Shown here: positions 40,702 through 52,121 of the stretch, piece by piece | Layout of the letters: each line of letters begins with the position of its first letter | Position numbering within the stretch: the stretch's first letter is position 1 | Origin: Corynebacterium lactis RW2-5 | GTDB lineage: Bacteria > Actinomycetota > Actinomycetes > Mycobacteriales > Mycobacteriaceae | Direction: 5' to 3' | NCBI RefSeq assembly: GCF_001274895.1 | Contig: NZ_CP006841.1 | Coordinates: 2,170,001-2,234,000, forward strand | DNA: 64,000 bases | Notes under the pieces: generated by a model | What the model saw: the letters and a program-made list of their open reading frames with translations, nothing else | Told to the model about the DNA's origin: nothing | Databases searched by the model: none | Program-made: the position numbers and the translations under genes

Positions 40702-42183
40702 ATGGCAAGAATTAATGCGCAGCAAGTCATCGATACCGTCCTCGACCACGGAAGTTTCATCTCCTGGGATTCCGAGCCCGAGCATGGCCAGATTGACGAG
40801 GCATACCAGGCCTCCCTCGCCCGAGCCACGGACAAGTCAGGGGTCGACGAGGCCGTCATGACCGGCGAGGGCACCGTCGGCAATCGGCGAGTGGCGGTGA
40901 TTTGCTCTGAATTCGGCTTCCTCGGAGGTTCGATTGGCGCGGCCACCGCGCGTCGTATTATCCGCAGCATCGAGCGCGCTACGGACGAGGAGCTGCCTCT
41001 GCTGCTGTCGCCGACCTCGGGCGGAACGCGTATGCAGGAGGGCACTGCGGCATTCGCTTTGATGATCTCGATAACAACGGCCGTTGCCCGGCACAAAGAC
41101 GCGCACCTGCCCTTCCTGGTCTACCTGCGCAACCCCACCACCGGCGGAGTGATGGCCTCGTGGGGCTCGGCCGGCCACTTCACCTTCGCCGAGCCCGGCG
41201 CGCTCCTGGGCTTTCTCGGCCCGCGCGTGGTAGAGCTAGCCACCGGCGCGCCAATGCCAGAGGGAGTGCAGACCTCCGAGAACCTCTTCAAACAAGGCAT
41301 CATTGACGGCATCATTCCACTCGATGGCCTGCGCGGTGCCGTCCGTCGCACTATCGATGTGCTTGCCGACGGTGCAGGATCCGAACCTACTGCTCCCCCG
41401 GCAGCGGTCATCGATGGCCGCGATACATGGGAGGCTATTGTTCGCACGCGCTCGAATTCCCGCCCGGGCGGCGGTGATGTCATTGACGCCCTAGTAGATC
41501 GCTCGGTACCGATTTCTGGCACTGGCGACGGTCACAAGTCGCTAGCTGTTCGGGCACGATTGGCCCGCATCGGCGAGCGCCCCGTGGTCTTGGTGGCACA
41601 GGATCGTCATAATCAGCCGCCGCTGGGCACCCACCCGATGGGGCCGGGTTCTCTGCGTTTCGCCCGTCGAGCGATGCGCATTGCTGAGAGCCTGAACATT
41701 CCGCTGGTGACGGTGATTGACACGCCGGGCGCCGAGTTGACGAAGGATGCCGAAGAAAATGCGATGGCCGGCGAAATCGCTCGCACCCTGACCACTCTGG
41801 TGGACCTAAAGGTTCCGACGGTGTCACTCATCCTGGGTCAGGGCTGCGGTGGCGGCGCACTGGCTATGCTGCCGGCTGATCGGGTTCTTGCGATGCACGA
41901 TGCCTGGATGTCACCGCTGCCCCCGGAGGGCGCATCGGCAATCATCTACCGTGACACTGACCATGCGCCGCAGATGATGGAAGAGCAAGGCGTGGGCGCC
42001 GAGGCCATGCTGGACTCCGGTGTCATCGACCAGATCGTCGAAGAGCCTGACAATCCGGCGAACCTGACCGAGCGCGCACTGCAAGCAATTGAGCACGCTC
42101 TGTGGACCCTGGAGTGCGAACCTGGTCGAGTGGGCCGAGAACAGCGCTTCGCCCACTACCGTAAGTTCGCGCTGGGCGAGTAA
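40702..42183 (+). CDS. accDA: Acyl-CoA carboxylase carboxyltransferase, fused beta-alpha (AccDA type)
   Basis: 493 residues from MARINAQQVIDTVLDHGSFI. The N-terminal half is beta-like (GGTRMQEGTAAFALM, then NPTTGGVMASWGSAGHFTFA) but lacks the zinc ribbon. The C-terminal half is alpha-like (HPMGPGSLRFARRAMRIAES, then GAELTKDAEENAMAGEIART and GQGCGGGALAMLPADRVL). It makes malonyl-type CoA for lipid synthesis. TAACCT lies 7 nt upstream of the ATG and no ribosome site is seen, suggesting a leaderless mRNA. In C. glutamicum the corresponding gene lies beside fkpA and gltA as here. Confidence 0.9.
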   Translation: MARINAQQVIDTVLDHGSFISWDSEPEHGQIDEAYQASLARATDKSGVDEAVMTGEGTVGNRRVAVICSEFGFLGGSIGAATARRIIRSIERATDEELPLLLSPTSGGTRMQEGTAAFALMISITTAVARHKDAHLPFLVYLRNPTTGGVMASWGSAGHFTFAEPGALLGFLGPRVVELATGAPMPEGVQTSENLFKQGIIDGIIPLDGLRGAVRRTIDVLADGAGSEPTAPPAAVIDGRDTWEAIVRTRSNSRPGGGDVIDALVDRSVPISGTGDGHKSLAVRARLARIGERPVVLVAQDRHNQPPLGTHPMGPGSLRFARRAMRIAESLNIPLVTVIDTPGAELTKDAEENAMAGEIARTLTTLVDLKVPTVSLILGQGCGGGALAMLPADRVLAMHDAWMSPLPPEGASAIIYRDTDHAPQMMEEQGVGAEAMLDSGVIDQIVEEPDNPANLTERALQAIEHALWTLECEPGRVGREQRFAHYRKFALGE

Positions 42184-42494
42184 GCCGGAAAACTTTTGGG
42201 ATAGAATTTTTCACCTTTTCTAGTTCACACCAGTTATTCACGTCGAATTTCGCGATATCGACTCGGACAAAATCTCAAATTTCCTTGAAATGTCACCATA
42301 ATTCGGCGTTGAGATGGTCAGCACAACCTGGCAGGCAAAGACCAACGGAGGTTCGGAAGCAGGGGCAAAGCATTAGGGATGCACTACCGCCTGATTCGAT
42401 AATAAAGATCACATTGACCAGTGATAATCAGGCTGGAAAAAATTTTCCCTTTTTCTGACGGACAGAAACCTAGGAATTCGGCAAGGAGAACACC
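42184..42494. other. Promoter region of the small secreted protein
   Basis: No gene is seen. The stretch is A/T-richer than its flanks. AAGGAGAACACC is the ribosome site at the end; candidate -10 TATAAT-like sequences (GATAATAAAG near 42400) lie upstream. Confidence 0.4.
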
Positions 42495-42686
42495 ATGAAG
42501 ATTCGCAAGGTTGCAGCAATCGGTCTTCTCGCCGGTGCCACTATGGTCGGCGGAGCTAGCGCCGCAAACGCTCTCACCTCCGACGATCCAGCGACCCAGG
42601 CTTACTACGACCGGGTTGAGCAGGACTGGGGCAAGTACGTCAATGAGTACTTCCCGGGTGGCCACCTTCCCCCGAACTCGTTCTAG
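42495..42686 (+). CDS. Small secreted protein, 63 residues
   Basis: Signal peptide MKIRKVAAIGLLAGATMVGG with cleavage after SAANA, leaving a mature part of about 35 residues (TSDDPATQAYYDRVEQDWGK, then YVNEYFPGGHLPPNSF). No Cys. An abundant exported micro-protein or processed peptide is possible; no homology recognised. Confidence 0.8.
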   Translation: MKIRKVAAIGLLAGATMVGGASAANALTSDDPATQAYYDRVEQDWGKYVNEYFPGGHLPPNSF

Positions 42687-42744
42687 CCCCATCTAGACAC
42701 GAGGGGTGGCCGAAGCTAAGTCAGTTCATCACCTATTAGCCTGC

Positions 42745-42789
42745 AAAAGCGCGGGGTGCTGGAAATGGTTTCCAGCACCCCGCGCTTTT
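42745..42789. terminator. Bidirectional terminator between the secreted protein gene and fkpA
   Basis: AAAAGCGCGGGGTGCTGGA and its complement TTCCAGCACCCCGCGCTTTT form a 19-bp perfect stem with a short loop. Confidence 0.95.
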
Positions 42790-42802
42790 GCAATTAATCG
42801 AC

Positions 42803-43162
42803 TTACTTGACGTCAAGCAGATCGATTACAAAGACAAGAGTCTTTCCAGAGAGGAAGTGGCCAGCCCCGGCCGGGCCGTAGGCCTTCTCTGGCGGACAAA
42901 TCAGTTCGCGACGGCCGCCAACCTTCATTCCCGGAATGCCTTCCTGCCAGCCTGCAATGAGGCCATTGAGAGGAAACTCAATGGACTGACCACGATTCCA
43001 GGAAGAGTCAAACTCTTCACCGGTTTCGAAGTCGACACCGACGTAGTGGACCTCGACACGGGCTCCCGGGGTCGCCTCTGCACCATCACCAACAGTCAGA
43101 TCGTTGATGACGAGTTCGGTCGGAGCAGGACCGGACTTTGCGGTTAGCTCTGGCTTGGACAC
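42803..43162 (-). CDS. fkpA: FKBP-type peptidyl-prolyl isomerase
   Basis: 119 residues. Cytoplasmic proline isomerase. GARVEVHYVGVDFETGEEFD, then SSWNRGQSIEFPLNGLIAGW and EGIPGMKVGGRRELICPPEK contain the conserved FKBP binding residues (Tyr, Asp, Phe, Trp). No signal peptide. It lies beside gltA as in related corynebacteria. Confidence 0.95.
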   Translation of the reverse strand: MSKPELTAKSGPAPTELVINDLTVGDGAEATPGARVEVHYVGVDFETGEEFDSSWNRGQSIEFPLNGLIAGWQEGIPGMKVGGRRELICPPEKAYGPAGAGHFLSGKTLVFVIDLLDVK

Positions 43163-43231
43163 GATAATCTCCTATCACGATTGGCTGAAGCCAATCTCAA
43201 TTGGGTTGCATGCAAATTCTAGGCAAATTAA

Positions 43232-43269
43232 AAGGCGCGCACCAACCTTTGCCAGGTGGTGCGCGCCTT
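43232..43269. terminator. Terminator after gltA
   Basis: AAGGCGCGCACCA and TGGTGCGCGCCTT pair perfectly over 13 bp with a 12-nt loop; a T-poor tail follows on the - strand. It separates gltA from fkpA. Confidence 0.85.
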
Positions 43270-43345
43270 ATGAGCCCTTATTTATTGCACTAGGCACTGG
43301 ATTCACGCCGGAATCCCAGCCCCTGCGCGCGGCAGAAGGAGACTC

Positions 43346-44641
43346 TTAGCGCTTCTCGCGAGGAACGAAGTCACGCTCGGTCTCACCAACGTAAATCTGG
43401 CGCGGGCGGTTAATCTTCGATGCCGGGTCAGTGACCTGCTCGTTGAAGTGAGCAATCCAGCCCGGGAGTCGACCCAGGGCGAAGAGGACGGTGAAGAAGT
43501 CCGTCGGGAAGCCCATTGCACGGTAAATCAGGCCGGTGTAGAAGTCAACGTTCGGGTAGAGCTTGCGCTGGACAAAGTAGTCATCAGCCAGTGCAATCTC
43601 TTCCAGCTTCATGGCCAGATCCAGCAGCTCGTCGCCACCGAGGTGAGCAAGAACCTCATGCGCAGTCTTCTTGGCAATAGCAGCGCGCGGATCGTAAGAC
43701 TTGTAGACGCGGTGGCCGAAGCCCATCAGGCGAACGCCCGGCTCCTTGTTCTTAACGCGGTTCATGAACTCGGTTGCGTCGCCGCCGTGGTTGTTCTGGA
43801 TGTCCTCGAGCATTTCAAGAACAGCCTGGTTAGCGCCACCATGCAGCGGGCCGGAGAGTGCGTTGATACCAGCGGCGATAGAGACAAACATCGAAGCACC
43901 GGAAGATGCAACCATGCGGACGGTGGAGGTGGAGCAGTTCTGCTCGTGGTCAGCGTGCAGAATCAGCAGCTTATCCAGCGCGTCAACGACCACCGGATCA
44001 ACCTCGAAGTCCTCGGTCGGGTAGCCGAACATCATACGCAGGAAGTTCTCGCGGGCGTTCAGCTTGTTATCCGGGTACATGTACGGCTCGCCTTTGGAAG
44101 CGCGATATGCGTAAGCGGCGAGCATGGGCAGCTTCGCCATCAGGCGAACAGCTGCGAGGTTGCGCTGCTCTTCATTCAGCGGATCCAGCTCGTCCTGGTA
44201 GTAGGAAGCCAGAATGTTTACCGAAGAAGCCAGGGTCTGCATCGGGTGAGCACCACGCGGGAAGATGCTGAATGCGCGACGGAAGTCCTCATCCAGGAGG
44301 GTGTGGTGACGAACGTCGTAGTTGAACTGCTCGAGCTCTTCCTGAGTGGGCAGATGGCCATTAATCAGGAGGTAGGACACCTCATTGAAGGTTGCCTTCT
44401 CAGCCAGCTGCTCAATCGGGTAACCGCGGTAACGAAGGACACCGTTCGCGCCATCGATGTAGCAAATGCTCGACTCGGTAGAGCCGGTAGCAGTGTAGCC
44501 CGGGTCAAAGGTGGTCAGCCCGGTCTCCTGAAGGAGCTTGCCCAGCGCGATACCGTCATTGCCCTCGGTGGCCTTGACGATGTCCATCTCGAACTCGCCG
44601 CCCGGGTAGTGGAGTACGGCCTTTTCGTTTTCAGTAGCCAC
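43346..44641 (-). CDS. gltA: Citrate synthase
   Basis: 431 residues from a GTG with GAAAGGGAAGTT upstream. First step of the citric-acid cycle. Catalytic His residues in SGPLHGGANQAVL and FGHRVYKSYDPRA and Asp in PNVDFYTGLIY. Normal length for the type-II/Gram-positive hexameric group. The long upstream region probably carries catabolite control sites. Confidence 0.98.
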   Translation of the reverse strand: MATENEKAVLHYPGGEFEMDIVKATEGNDGIALGKLLQETGLTTFDPGYTATGSTESSICYIDGANGVLRYRGYPIEQLAEKATFNEVSYLLINGHLPTQEELEQFNYDVRHHTLLDEDFRRAFSIFPRGAHPMQTLASSVNILASYYQDELDPLNEEQRNLAAVRLMAKLPMLAAYAYRASKGEPYMYPDNKLNARENFLRMMFGYPTEDFEVDPVVVDALDKLLILHADHEQNCSTSTVRMVASSGASMFVSIAAGINALSGPLHGGANQAVLEMLEDIQNNHGGDATEFMNRVKNKEPGVRLMGFGHRVYKSYDPRAAIAKKTAHEVLAHLGGDELLDLAMKLEEIALADDYFVQRKLYPNVDFYTGLIYRAMGFPTDFFTVLFALGRLPGWIAHFNEQVTDPASKINRPRQIYVGETERDFVPREKR

Positions 44642-46490
<1,849 letters not shown>

Positions 46491-46522
46491 CCCGCAGCGC
46501 ACCGGCACTGCTTAGGAAAACT

Positions 46523-46586
46523 CGACAAACCCCCGCGCCACGCAGCCCGGCAATGCCCGAATGTACGTGGTGCGGGGGTTTTGTCG
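46523..46586 (+). terminator. serC terminator
   Basis: CGACAAACCCCCGCGCCACG pairs with CGTGGTGCGGGGGTTTTG, followed by TCG; a 19-bp stem with a 23-nt loop. Confidence 0.9.
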
Positions 46587-46638
46587 TTTACGATAGAAAC
46601 TGACTATGTCTAACCGTCGACCGCAAGGAGGTTTTCGC

Positions 46639-47712
46639 ATGAGGGAGCTGAAGCCCATTCTGAATGGCGACGTGACCGATGCACTCACCCTCGTCCCCAC
46701 TCAGACTACTGACTCCCCCGCCACCGCAGGAGAGGCCGCAACCGAGGGGACTCCCACCTCCGACGATTGCTTCGCGCTCCCGCTTAGCGACGAACTGAAA
46801 GGGTTCCTCGCTGAGCATTTCGGCTTCACAACCTCGGATGCACCAGCTCCTGAGGATTCCGGGGCCCTCACGGATCAACCAAACAGCGCCAACGAACAGG
46901 ACATCTCGCCCACCGAGGAACGCCGAGAAGCTGAATCGAAGGACTCCTCCTCCTCCGAACTCCACTCCTCTCCTGCGGACGCTCAGGCTAAACCCGCATT
47001 TGAGGAGCCCCGCGTGGTGTTGTCGCCCCGCGAGATTCAGGATCGGATCCGTGGGGGCCAAACGGTCGAAGAGTTGATTGAGTACAGCGGCATGCAACCG
47101 CGCAAGATTGAATCTTTCGCGTACCCGGTAATGGCGGAGCGCGCACGCATTGCGGAGCTCGGCAAGCGTTCGCGTCCGCGCCGCCAAGACGGCCCGACCA
47201 AGCTTTCCCTCTGGGAGATTCTGGCGACCGCTTTTGCCGCCCGAGGGCTAGATCTGGCCGATTCCGAGTGGGATGCCTATCGCGACCCCACCGGACAGTG
47301 GATTGTGACGGTGACCTGGAACGCCGGGCATACGGTCAACGTAGCCGAGTGGAGCTATCAGGCGGAGGGCATGTCCGCGCTAACTGTCGCGCGCAATAGC
47401 CTCGCCGCGGAACTGATTGATCCCGATTTCTCCCGTCGCAACCGAGACCTGGCTCCCCAGCAGGCTGAGACTGAACTCGAGAAGGCCCCTGCGCACGAGT
47501 CTCACACAGCACCGTCTGCACAGGACTCCATGCCGCCTGCTTGGCAGCTAAACCGCGCTGCATCGACGCCCGCCACCGACGATGACGCCGAAGATGACGA
47601 TTTCCTCCAGCACCCGGAGGCCGATTCCCACCCGAAGCGGAAGAAGAAGACCGTCATGCCGTCGTGGGAGGACGTGCTCCTCGGCGTTCGCCCTAATGGG
47701 CCAAAGAAGTAG
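46639..47712 (+). CDS. sepH: SepH, actinobacterial FtsZ regulator (DUF3071 family)
   Basis: 357 residues from MRELKPILNGDVTDALTLVP; AAGGAGG lies 7 nt upstream. N-terminal FALPLSDELKGFLAEHFG, then HTH-like VLSPREIQDRIRGGQTVEEL, then RPRRQDGPTKLSLWEILATA. The acidic tail ends PSWEDVLLGVRPNGPKK. In Streptomyces and mycobacteria SepH binds FtsZ and promotes division; the same role is expected. The linker in the middle is long and disordered. Confidence 0.93.
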   Translation: MRELKPILNGDVTDALTLVPTQTTDSPATAGEAATEGTPTSDDCFALPLSDELKGFLAEHFGFTTSDAPAPEDSGALTDQPNSANEQDISPTEERREAESKDSSSSELHSSPADAQAKPAFEEPRVVLSPREIQDRIRGGQTVEELIEYSGMQPRKIESFAYPVMAERARIAELGKRSRPRRQDGPTKLSLWEILATAFAARGLDLADSEWDAYRDPTGQWIVTVTWNAGHTVNVAEWSYQAEGMSALTVARNSLAAELIDPDFSRRNRDLAPQQAETELEKAPAHESHTAPSAQDSMPPAWQLNRAASTPATDDDAEDDDFLQHPEADSHPKRKKKTVMPSWEDVLLGVRPNGPKK

Positions 47713-47739
47713 GCGCACGAGGTAGGAGACATTTAGCCG

Positions 47740-48621
47740 ATGAATGCCCCTCTGAGCGGTTCTTCACCCGATTTTGAATCGGGTGTATCCCGCCGTGGCG
47801 TTGTAACGATTTGGTACGTCAGTGCCGAGGCCCCAGCCAAAGCCCTGATGTCCTCGCCGCCGCATGGCCGCGGCTTCGGCAGAAAGTTTCTCGCCCTCTA
47901 CGATTCCACTCTGCCCATAACCCCTATCGGTGACTTCCCACTGAATCGGTCGGCCGAAAGTGGCTCCGGCGAGTTCTATATCGGTGGGGTCGAGGGAGTT
48001 GCGGTGGTTCAGACTGAGCTAGCGGATGTCTCCAAGCTCTCCGCACTTCCGCGAAAGCTTCTCGCTGAGATTGCCGCGTCGGATATCTACGCCAGCGTTT
48101 CGGATGCTTCGACTGGTTTTGGAGCCTTCGCGCACTGGCACCAGGGTGAGCTGAAGCGCGCATATTCTGCAACTCGGTACCGCACTCTGGAGGACACCGG
48201 CCTGCCTATTTCGGTCGAGGGCGAGTACTGGTCAGGGAAGTTCCGCCCCGCCGTGGAGCCAAACAAGGGACCACGCGAGGGCGTCGGCCTGCCCTTCCTC
48301 CCCTCCGAGCTTGCCGACGCCGCGATTGCCACATGGCTCGGTTTCGACCCGAAAAACCCCGATACCGACATCCCCGTGAGTGCCTTCGCAGTCGACGGCC
48401 GTCGGGTCGCGCCGTCTTCGAGTACCGTACCCCCAGCGAAGCGGGCCGCTGTTTCCGCAGAGAAGGAAGCGGAGCCGGAGACTAGGGCATATGACGACTA
48501 CGAGGAGCACCAAGCCGAGTCGAGTGATGAGCTCCGCGACCAGCTGACTCGCATTGGCAATCGGGCCAAGCGCCTGACTAGTCGGCTAGTATCGGCAGCA
48601 AGGAAGAAACTGCGCCGATAG
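47740..48621 (+). CDS. DUF6928-like conserved actinobacterial protein
   Basis: 293 residues. A soluble domain of about 230 residues (TIWYVSAEAPAKALMSSPPH, then GEFYIGGVEGVAVVQTELAD) resembles a family widespread in corynebacteria and related genera with no known activity. The acidic linker is followed by a basic C-terminal helix (RLTSRLVSAARKKLRR) that could contact membrane or nucleic acid. Convergent with the methyltransferase gene. Confidence 0.65.
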   Translation: MNAPLSGSSPDFESGVSRRGVVTIWYVSAEAPAKALMSSPPHGRGFGRKFLALYDSTLPITPIGDFPLNRSAESGSGEFYIGGVEGVAVVQTELADVSKLSALPRKLLAEIAASDIYASVSDASTGFGAFAHWHQGELKRAYSATRYRTLEDTGLPISVEGEYWSGKFRPAVEPNKGPREGVGLPFLPSELADAAIATWLGFDPKNPDTDIPVSAFAVDGRRVAPSSSTVPPAKRAAVSAEKEAEPETRAYDDYEEHQAESSDELRDQLTRIGNRAKRLTSRLVSAARKKLRR

Positions 48622-48658
48622 CGGAATTGCGGATGCGATTGCTCGCTACGCAGCAGCT

Positions 48659-49522
48659 TCAGCCGGCGATTGCCCTCAGCCTCTCGTAGAATGCGATAGC
48701 CGCGGAGGTGGCAACGTTGAGGCTATCGGTTCCTGCTGACATAGGGATTCGCGCGCGGACGTCGGTTGCCGCCATCGCGTGTTCGGTGAGCCCCGACCCT
48801 TCCGCGCCAACGAGAATCGCGACCTTCTCCGTATCCATCGCATCCCACAGGTTGACGGTTCCCGACGGAGTCATGGAGACGGTGCGGAAGCCCTCGTCCT
48901 TCAGCTCCTGCAGGCTGCGCTGCCAGGTTGTGGTCGTACCTTCCAGGGTTGCAAATGGAACCGTTAGTACGTGCCCCATAGAAACGCGTACGCTACGTCG
49001 GTACAGAGGATCAGCGCACGCCGCACCGAAGAGGACACCGTCCACGCCCATCCCGGCCGCGTTGCGAAACAGGGCTCCGATATTTTCATGGTCGCCCACT
49101 CCTTCCAACAGCGCCAAGGTTTTAGCGCCTCGATATACCTCGGCCGGGGACAGCTCCGGAGCCCGGTCGGCGCTGGCCAACAGTCCACGGTGGAGATCGA
49201 AACCAGCGGCCTCAGCCATGATTTCGCGGCTCAGACTGTACCAAGGTACTGTCGCCGCGATTTTCGCTTCTTCGGTGGAAAGGGCGTCGGCAAGCACAGC
49301 GAGTTTCGAGGGCGTGCCGAAAATGGCGCGGAGAGGAAACCTAGAGCGGACCAGCCGTGGCACGATGAGGTTGCCCTCGGCGATTACAAGCCCCTTGCCT
49401 CCCGGCAGATCGGGGCGCGAGTCCGACTTATTCAAGTTGCGGATATCGTCGAGGCGGCTATCGGAGGCATCGTCAATTTCGACGATGTTGGCGAGATTGT
49501 CAGTTTCGGAGAAGGCATTCAT
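48659..49522 (-). CDS. SpoU/TrmH-family RNA methyltransferase
   Basis: 287 residues from MNAFSETDNLANIVEIDDAS. The alpha/beta-knot motifs are GVGDHENIGALFRNAAGMGV, VAILVGAEGSGL and IPMSAGTDSLNVATSAAI. These bind AdoMet and methylate ribose 2'-OH in rRNA or tRNA. Substrate not determined. Confidence 0.95.
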   Translation of the reverse strand: MNAFSETDNLANIVEIDDASDSRLDDIRNLNKSDSRPDLPGGKGLVIAEGNLIVPRLVRSRFPLRAIFGTPSKLAVLADALSTEEAKIAATVPWYSLSREIMAEAAGFDLHRGLLASADRAPELSPAEVYRGAKTLALLEGVGDHENIGALFRNAAGMGVDGVLFGAACADPLYRRSVRVSMGHVLTVPFATLEGTTTTWQRSLQELKDEGFRTVSMTPSGTVNLWDAMDTEKVAILVGAEGSGLTEHAMAATDVRARIPMSAGTDSLNVATSAAIAFYERLRAIAG

Positions 49523-49617
49523 CGAAACCCAATCTAGTCGCCTTCGCGATAGCCGCCTCAATGCGGGTTCCGCGCCGCTCTATTCGCGAGAGGCAGGCGC
49601 GAGGACGAGAAAATCAG

Positions 49618-51123
49618 CTAGCCGCCGAGAAGCGCGGCCAACGGATCTGCCGAGAAATAGATTACGAACAGTCCGGCAACGACCCACAGCAGCGGATGGA
49701 CCTTCTTCGCGTTACCTGCGAAAATCGCAAGCGCGGCGTAGGAGATGAAACCAATGCCGATGCCGTTGGCAATCGAGTAGGTGTACGGCATAGCGACGAT
49801 GGTGAGGAATGCCGGCAGAGCAATATCGAAGCGAGTGAAATCAATCTCCGAGACCTGGCCCATCATCATCGCACCGACGATTACCAGAACCGGAGCGGCG
49901 GCCTCGATTGGGACGATTTCGTACAGCGGGGTGAAGAACATTGCCAGCAGGAACAGGACACCGGTGACGATATTCGCCAGGCCGGTGCGTGCACCGTCGG
50001 CGATACCGGCTGCGGAGTCCACGTAGACAGTGTTGGAAGACGAGCTGAACGCGCCACCGACAATCGCGCCGGCGCCTTCAACGACCAGGGCGCGCTTCAT
50101 GTCGGGGAGCACACCGTCCTCATCTGCCAGTCCAGCCTGCTTACCAAGGCCGTTCATCGTTCCCATAGCGTCGAAGAAGTTCGCCAGAACAAGGGTGAAC
50201 AGAAGCATCGTGGCGCCGAGGACGCCAACGCGGGCGAAGGAGCCGAACAGGTCAACAGCACCTACCAGGGACAGGTCAGGAAGACCACCGATGCTCTCGG
50301 GCAGAGTCGGAACGGCGAGGCTCCATCCGGTCGGGACGGGCTTGCCGTCTACAAATGAAGGACCGGAACCGGTAAGGGCCTCGACGGCAAGTGCGATGAT
50401 TGTGTTAATCACGATGCCGATGAACAGGCCGCCCGGAATATTGCGGACGACCATGATGCCGCAGATCAGCAGGCCGAGCACGAATACGGCAGTCGGCCAA
50501 GAGGCAATCTGCCCGTTGATACCCAGCTGGACCGGAACGGTTGTCCCCGCGGCGTCCGGAATGCGGCGGACCAGACCTCCGTCGACAAGTCCGATCATGG
50601 CGATAAACAGACCGATACCCACGGCCATCGCAGCCTTCATCGGGGCCGGAATCGCGTGGAATACCGCCGTGCGGAACCCGGAGATGGCGAGCAGGACGAT
50701 CACGACACCGTCGAGCACGACCAGGCCCATCGCTTCTTCCCAGGAAAGCCCCTGGTTAGCAACAAAAGTCACAGCCACCAGGGTGTTGATGCCCAGGCCG
50801 GTAGCAATGCCGAAGGGGTATTTGGCGAAAATGCCGAAAGCAATCGTCATGATGCCAGCGGCCAGCGCTGTCACCGCTGCAACCTGTGGCATGCCCAGGC
50901 TGCGCCCGTTCAGATCCTCGATGTTGCCGAGAATCAGCGGGTTAAGCAGGATGATGTAGGCCATGGCGAAGAAGGTCACGACGCCTGCGCGAACTTCGGT
51001 CAGCGAGGTGGATCCGCGTTCAGTGATCTTGAAATAGCGATCGATTGCGGAGAGCTCCCGGCCGGATTTTGGTGTGCCCTTGCGGGCCGCCGGGGCCTGA
51101 GAGTCGGACGTGGCTTTGTCCAT
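49618..51123 (-). CDS. NCS2-family purine permease (adenine/guanine/hypoxanthine)
   Basis: 501 residues, about 13 transmembrane helices. TSLTEVRAGVVTFFAMAYII is the AzgA-branch start, and LTLVLANFFDAMGTMNGL and SSSNTVYVDSAAGIADGARTG are conserved. Uptake of adenine, guanine or hypoxanthine by proton symport is expected. The upstream leader contains a large hairpin (51302-51333); no purine-riboswitch core was seen. Confidence 0.93.
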   Translation of the reverse strand: MDKATSDSQAPAARKGTPKSGRELSAIDRYFKITERGSTSLTEVRAGVVTFFAMAYIILLNPLILGNIEDLNGRSLGMPQVAAVTALAAGIMTIAFGIFAKYPFGIATGLGINTLVAVTFVANQGLSWEEAMGLVVLDGVVIVLLAISGFRTAVFHAIPAPMKAAMAVGIGLFIAMIGLVDGGLVRRIPDAAGTTVPVQLGINGQIASWPTAVFVLGLLICGIMVVRNIPGGLFIGIVINTIIALAVEALTGSGPSFVDGKPVPTGWSLAVPTLPESIGGLPDLSLVGAVDLFGSFARVGVLGATMLLFTLVLANFFDAMGTMNGLGKQAGLADEDGVLPDMKRALVVEGAGAIVGGAFSSSSNTVYVDSAAGIADGARTGLANIVTGVLFLLAMFFTPLYEIVPIEAAAPVLVIVGAMMMGQVSEIDFTRFDIALPAFLTIVAMPYTYSIANGIGIGFISYAALAIFAGNAKKVHPLLWVVAGLFVIYFSADPLAALLGG

Positions 51124-51301
51124 CGGTTAAACGCCTCTCTAAAAAGGAAATATGGTTCCGCGGTTACGCGGAGGTTTTTAGCCAAGAAACCGAAGCGCAG
51201 CCGCTACGACGACCACCGCCGTCCCCGGGTAACTGCCGGGTGGGCGCTTTCGGTCGACGCTGCAGTTAGAGGCGACGATTCCAGGAAGCGAAAACAACTA
51301 C

Positions 51302-51333
51302 AGCACCTGCGCGGGTGTTTGTGCGCAGGTGCT
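51302..51333 (-). promoter_or_regulatory. Large leader hairpin of the purine permease gene
   Basis: AGCACCTGCGC and GCGCAGGTGCT (11-bp perfect stem) about 180 nt upstream of the start, followed on the - strand by GTAGTTGTTTTCG. It could be an attenuator or simply a second terminator for the upstream DUF3027 gene. A promoter-like TTATAT lies just upstream on the - strand near 51350. Confidence 0.5.
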
Positions 51334-51401
51334 GACAACAAAAAGCTTCCCATATAACAATGGCACTCTCAGTGAGCTTTCAGCAAAAATTCACAGAAGA
51401 C

Positions 51402-51427
51402 TCCGGGGCCACACTTTGCCCCCGGGC
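51402..51427 (-). terminator. DUF3027 gene terminator
   Basis: TCCGGGGCC and the CCCCCGGG arm pair, directly after the stop codon at 51429. Confidence 0.6.
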
Positions 51428-51428
51428 T

Positions 51429-52121
51429 CTAAATCCTTTGGTCATCGTAGGGTTCAGACACAGGGGTTCCCTGGCCTCCTACTTCCGGTGTCGCAGAGTG
51501 GGCGCCACAGCCGTGTCCCCGATGCACTACGGAGCCGTCGAAGGCCCACTCGTTAGCGCAGACTCCCCAGTCTCGGCCCAGCGCTCCCTTGAGCTCCACC
51601 ATGAACGCACACGTCGAGCAGTGGCGAAGGGCCTGTCGCGCAAAGTCGCTGTTGGGCCCGGACTCGCCTTCTCTCCAACGCTCGTCGGTCTCCCGGATTC
51701 CCTCCGCACTCAATACGCGCGACTCGAGCTGCTCCCCGTCCAGCCTCGGGTCGTCCATCGATGTAGGGAGCAAATCTCGCGGGCCGAGGTCCCCTGGGCG
51801 TAAGCGCTCTTCATAGGGCACCCATTCCGGAGCTTGCAGCGCAGACTCCCCTGTTACCAGGGCGACCTCGCTGACCGTCGCATGCTGCGAGCCCGGCGCG
51901 CAAGCGATGACCACGTTCCATTCCCAACCACGGTATCCCGGTAGATTCGCGGCAAATCGGTGTAGCGCGACGCCGTTGCCCACCACGTTGACACCCACGT
52001 GCTCGCCAGCGGGCCCCTCCCCCAGTTCATCGATAGCGCTGCGGGCAATTTCCACCGCCTGCTGGTTCAGCACTTTTCCCCGTCGGTGGCTGGTGCGAGA
52101 TCGTCGTCGATTATCAGTCAC
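51429..52121 (-). CDS. DUF3027 family protein
   Basis: 230 residues from a GTG at 52121. VEIARSAIDELGEGPAGEHV, then GYRGWEWNVVIACAPGSQHA is the family signature. RHCSTCAFMVELKGALGRDW, then CANEWAFDGSVVHRGHGCGA holds Cys/His that may bind metal. The family is restricted to Actinobacteria and usually neighbours a cold-shock gene, here four genes away. Function unknown. Predicted leaderless: TAGGAT ends 7 nt before the GTG. Confidence 0.88.
   Translation of the reverse strand: MTDNRRRSRTSHRRGKVLNQQAVEIARSAIDELGEGPAGEHVGVNVVGNGVALHRFAANLPGYRGWEWNVVIACAPGSQHATVSEVALVTGESALQAPEWVPYEERLRPGDLGPRDLLPTSMDDPRLDGEQLESRVLSAEGIRETDERWREGESGPNSDFARQALRHCSTCAFMVELKGALGRDWGVCANEWAFDGSVVHRGHGCGAHSATPEVGGQGTPVSEPYDDQRI

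Noticed and set aside
51124..51428. Purine riboswitch upstream of the permease
   Set aside because: The conserved purine-aptamer core sequences are absent; only hairpins are seen.
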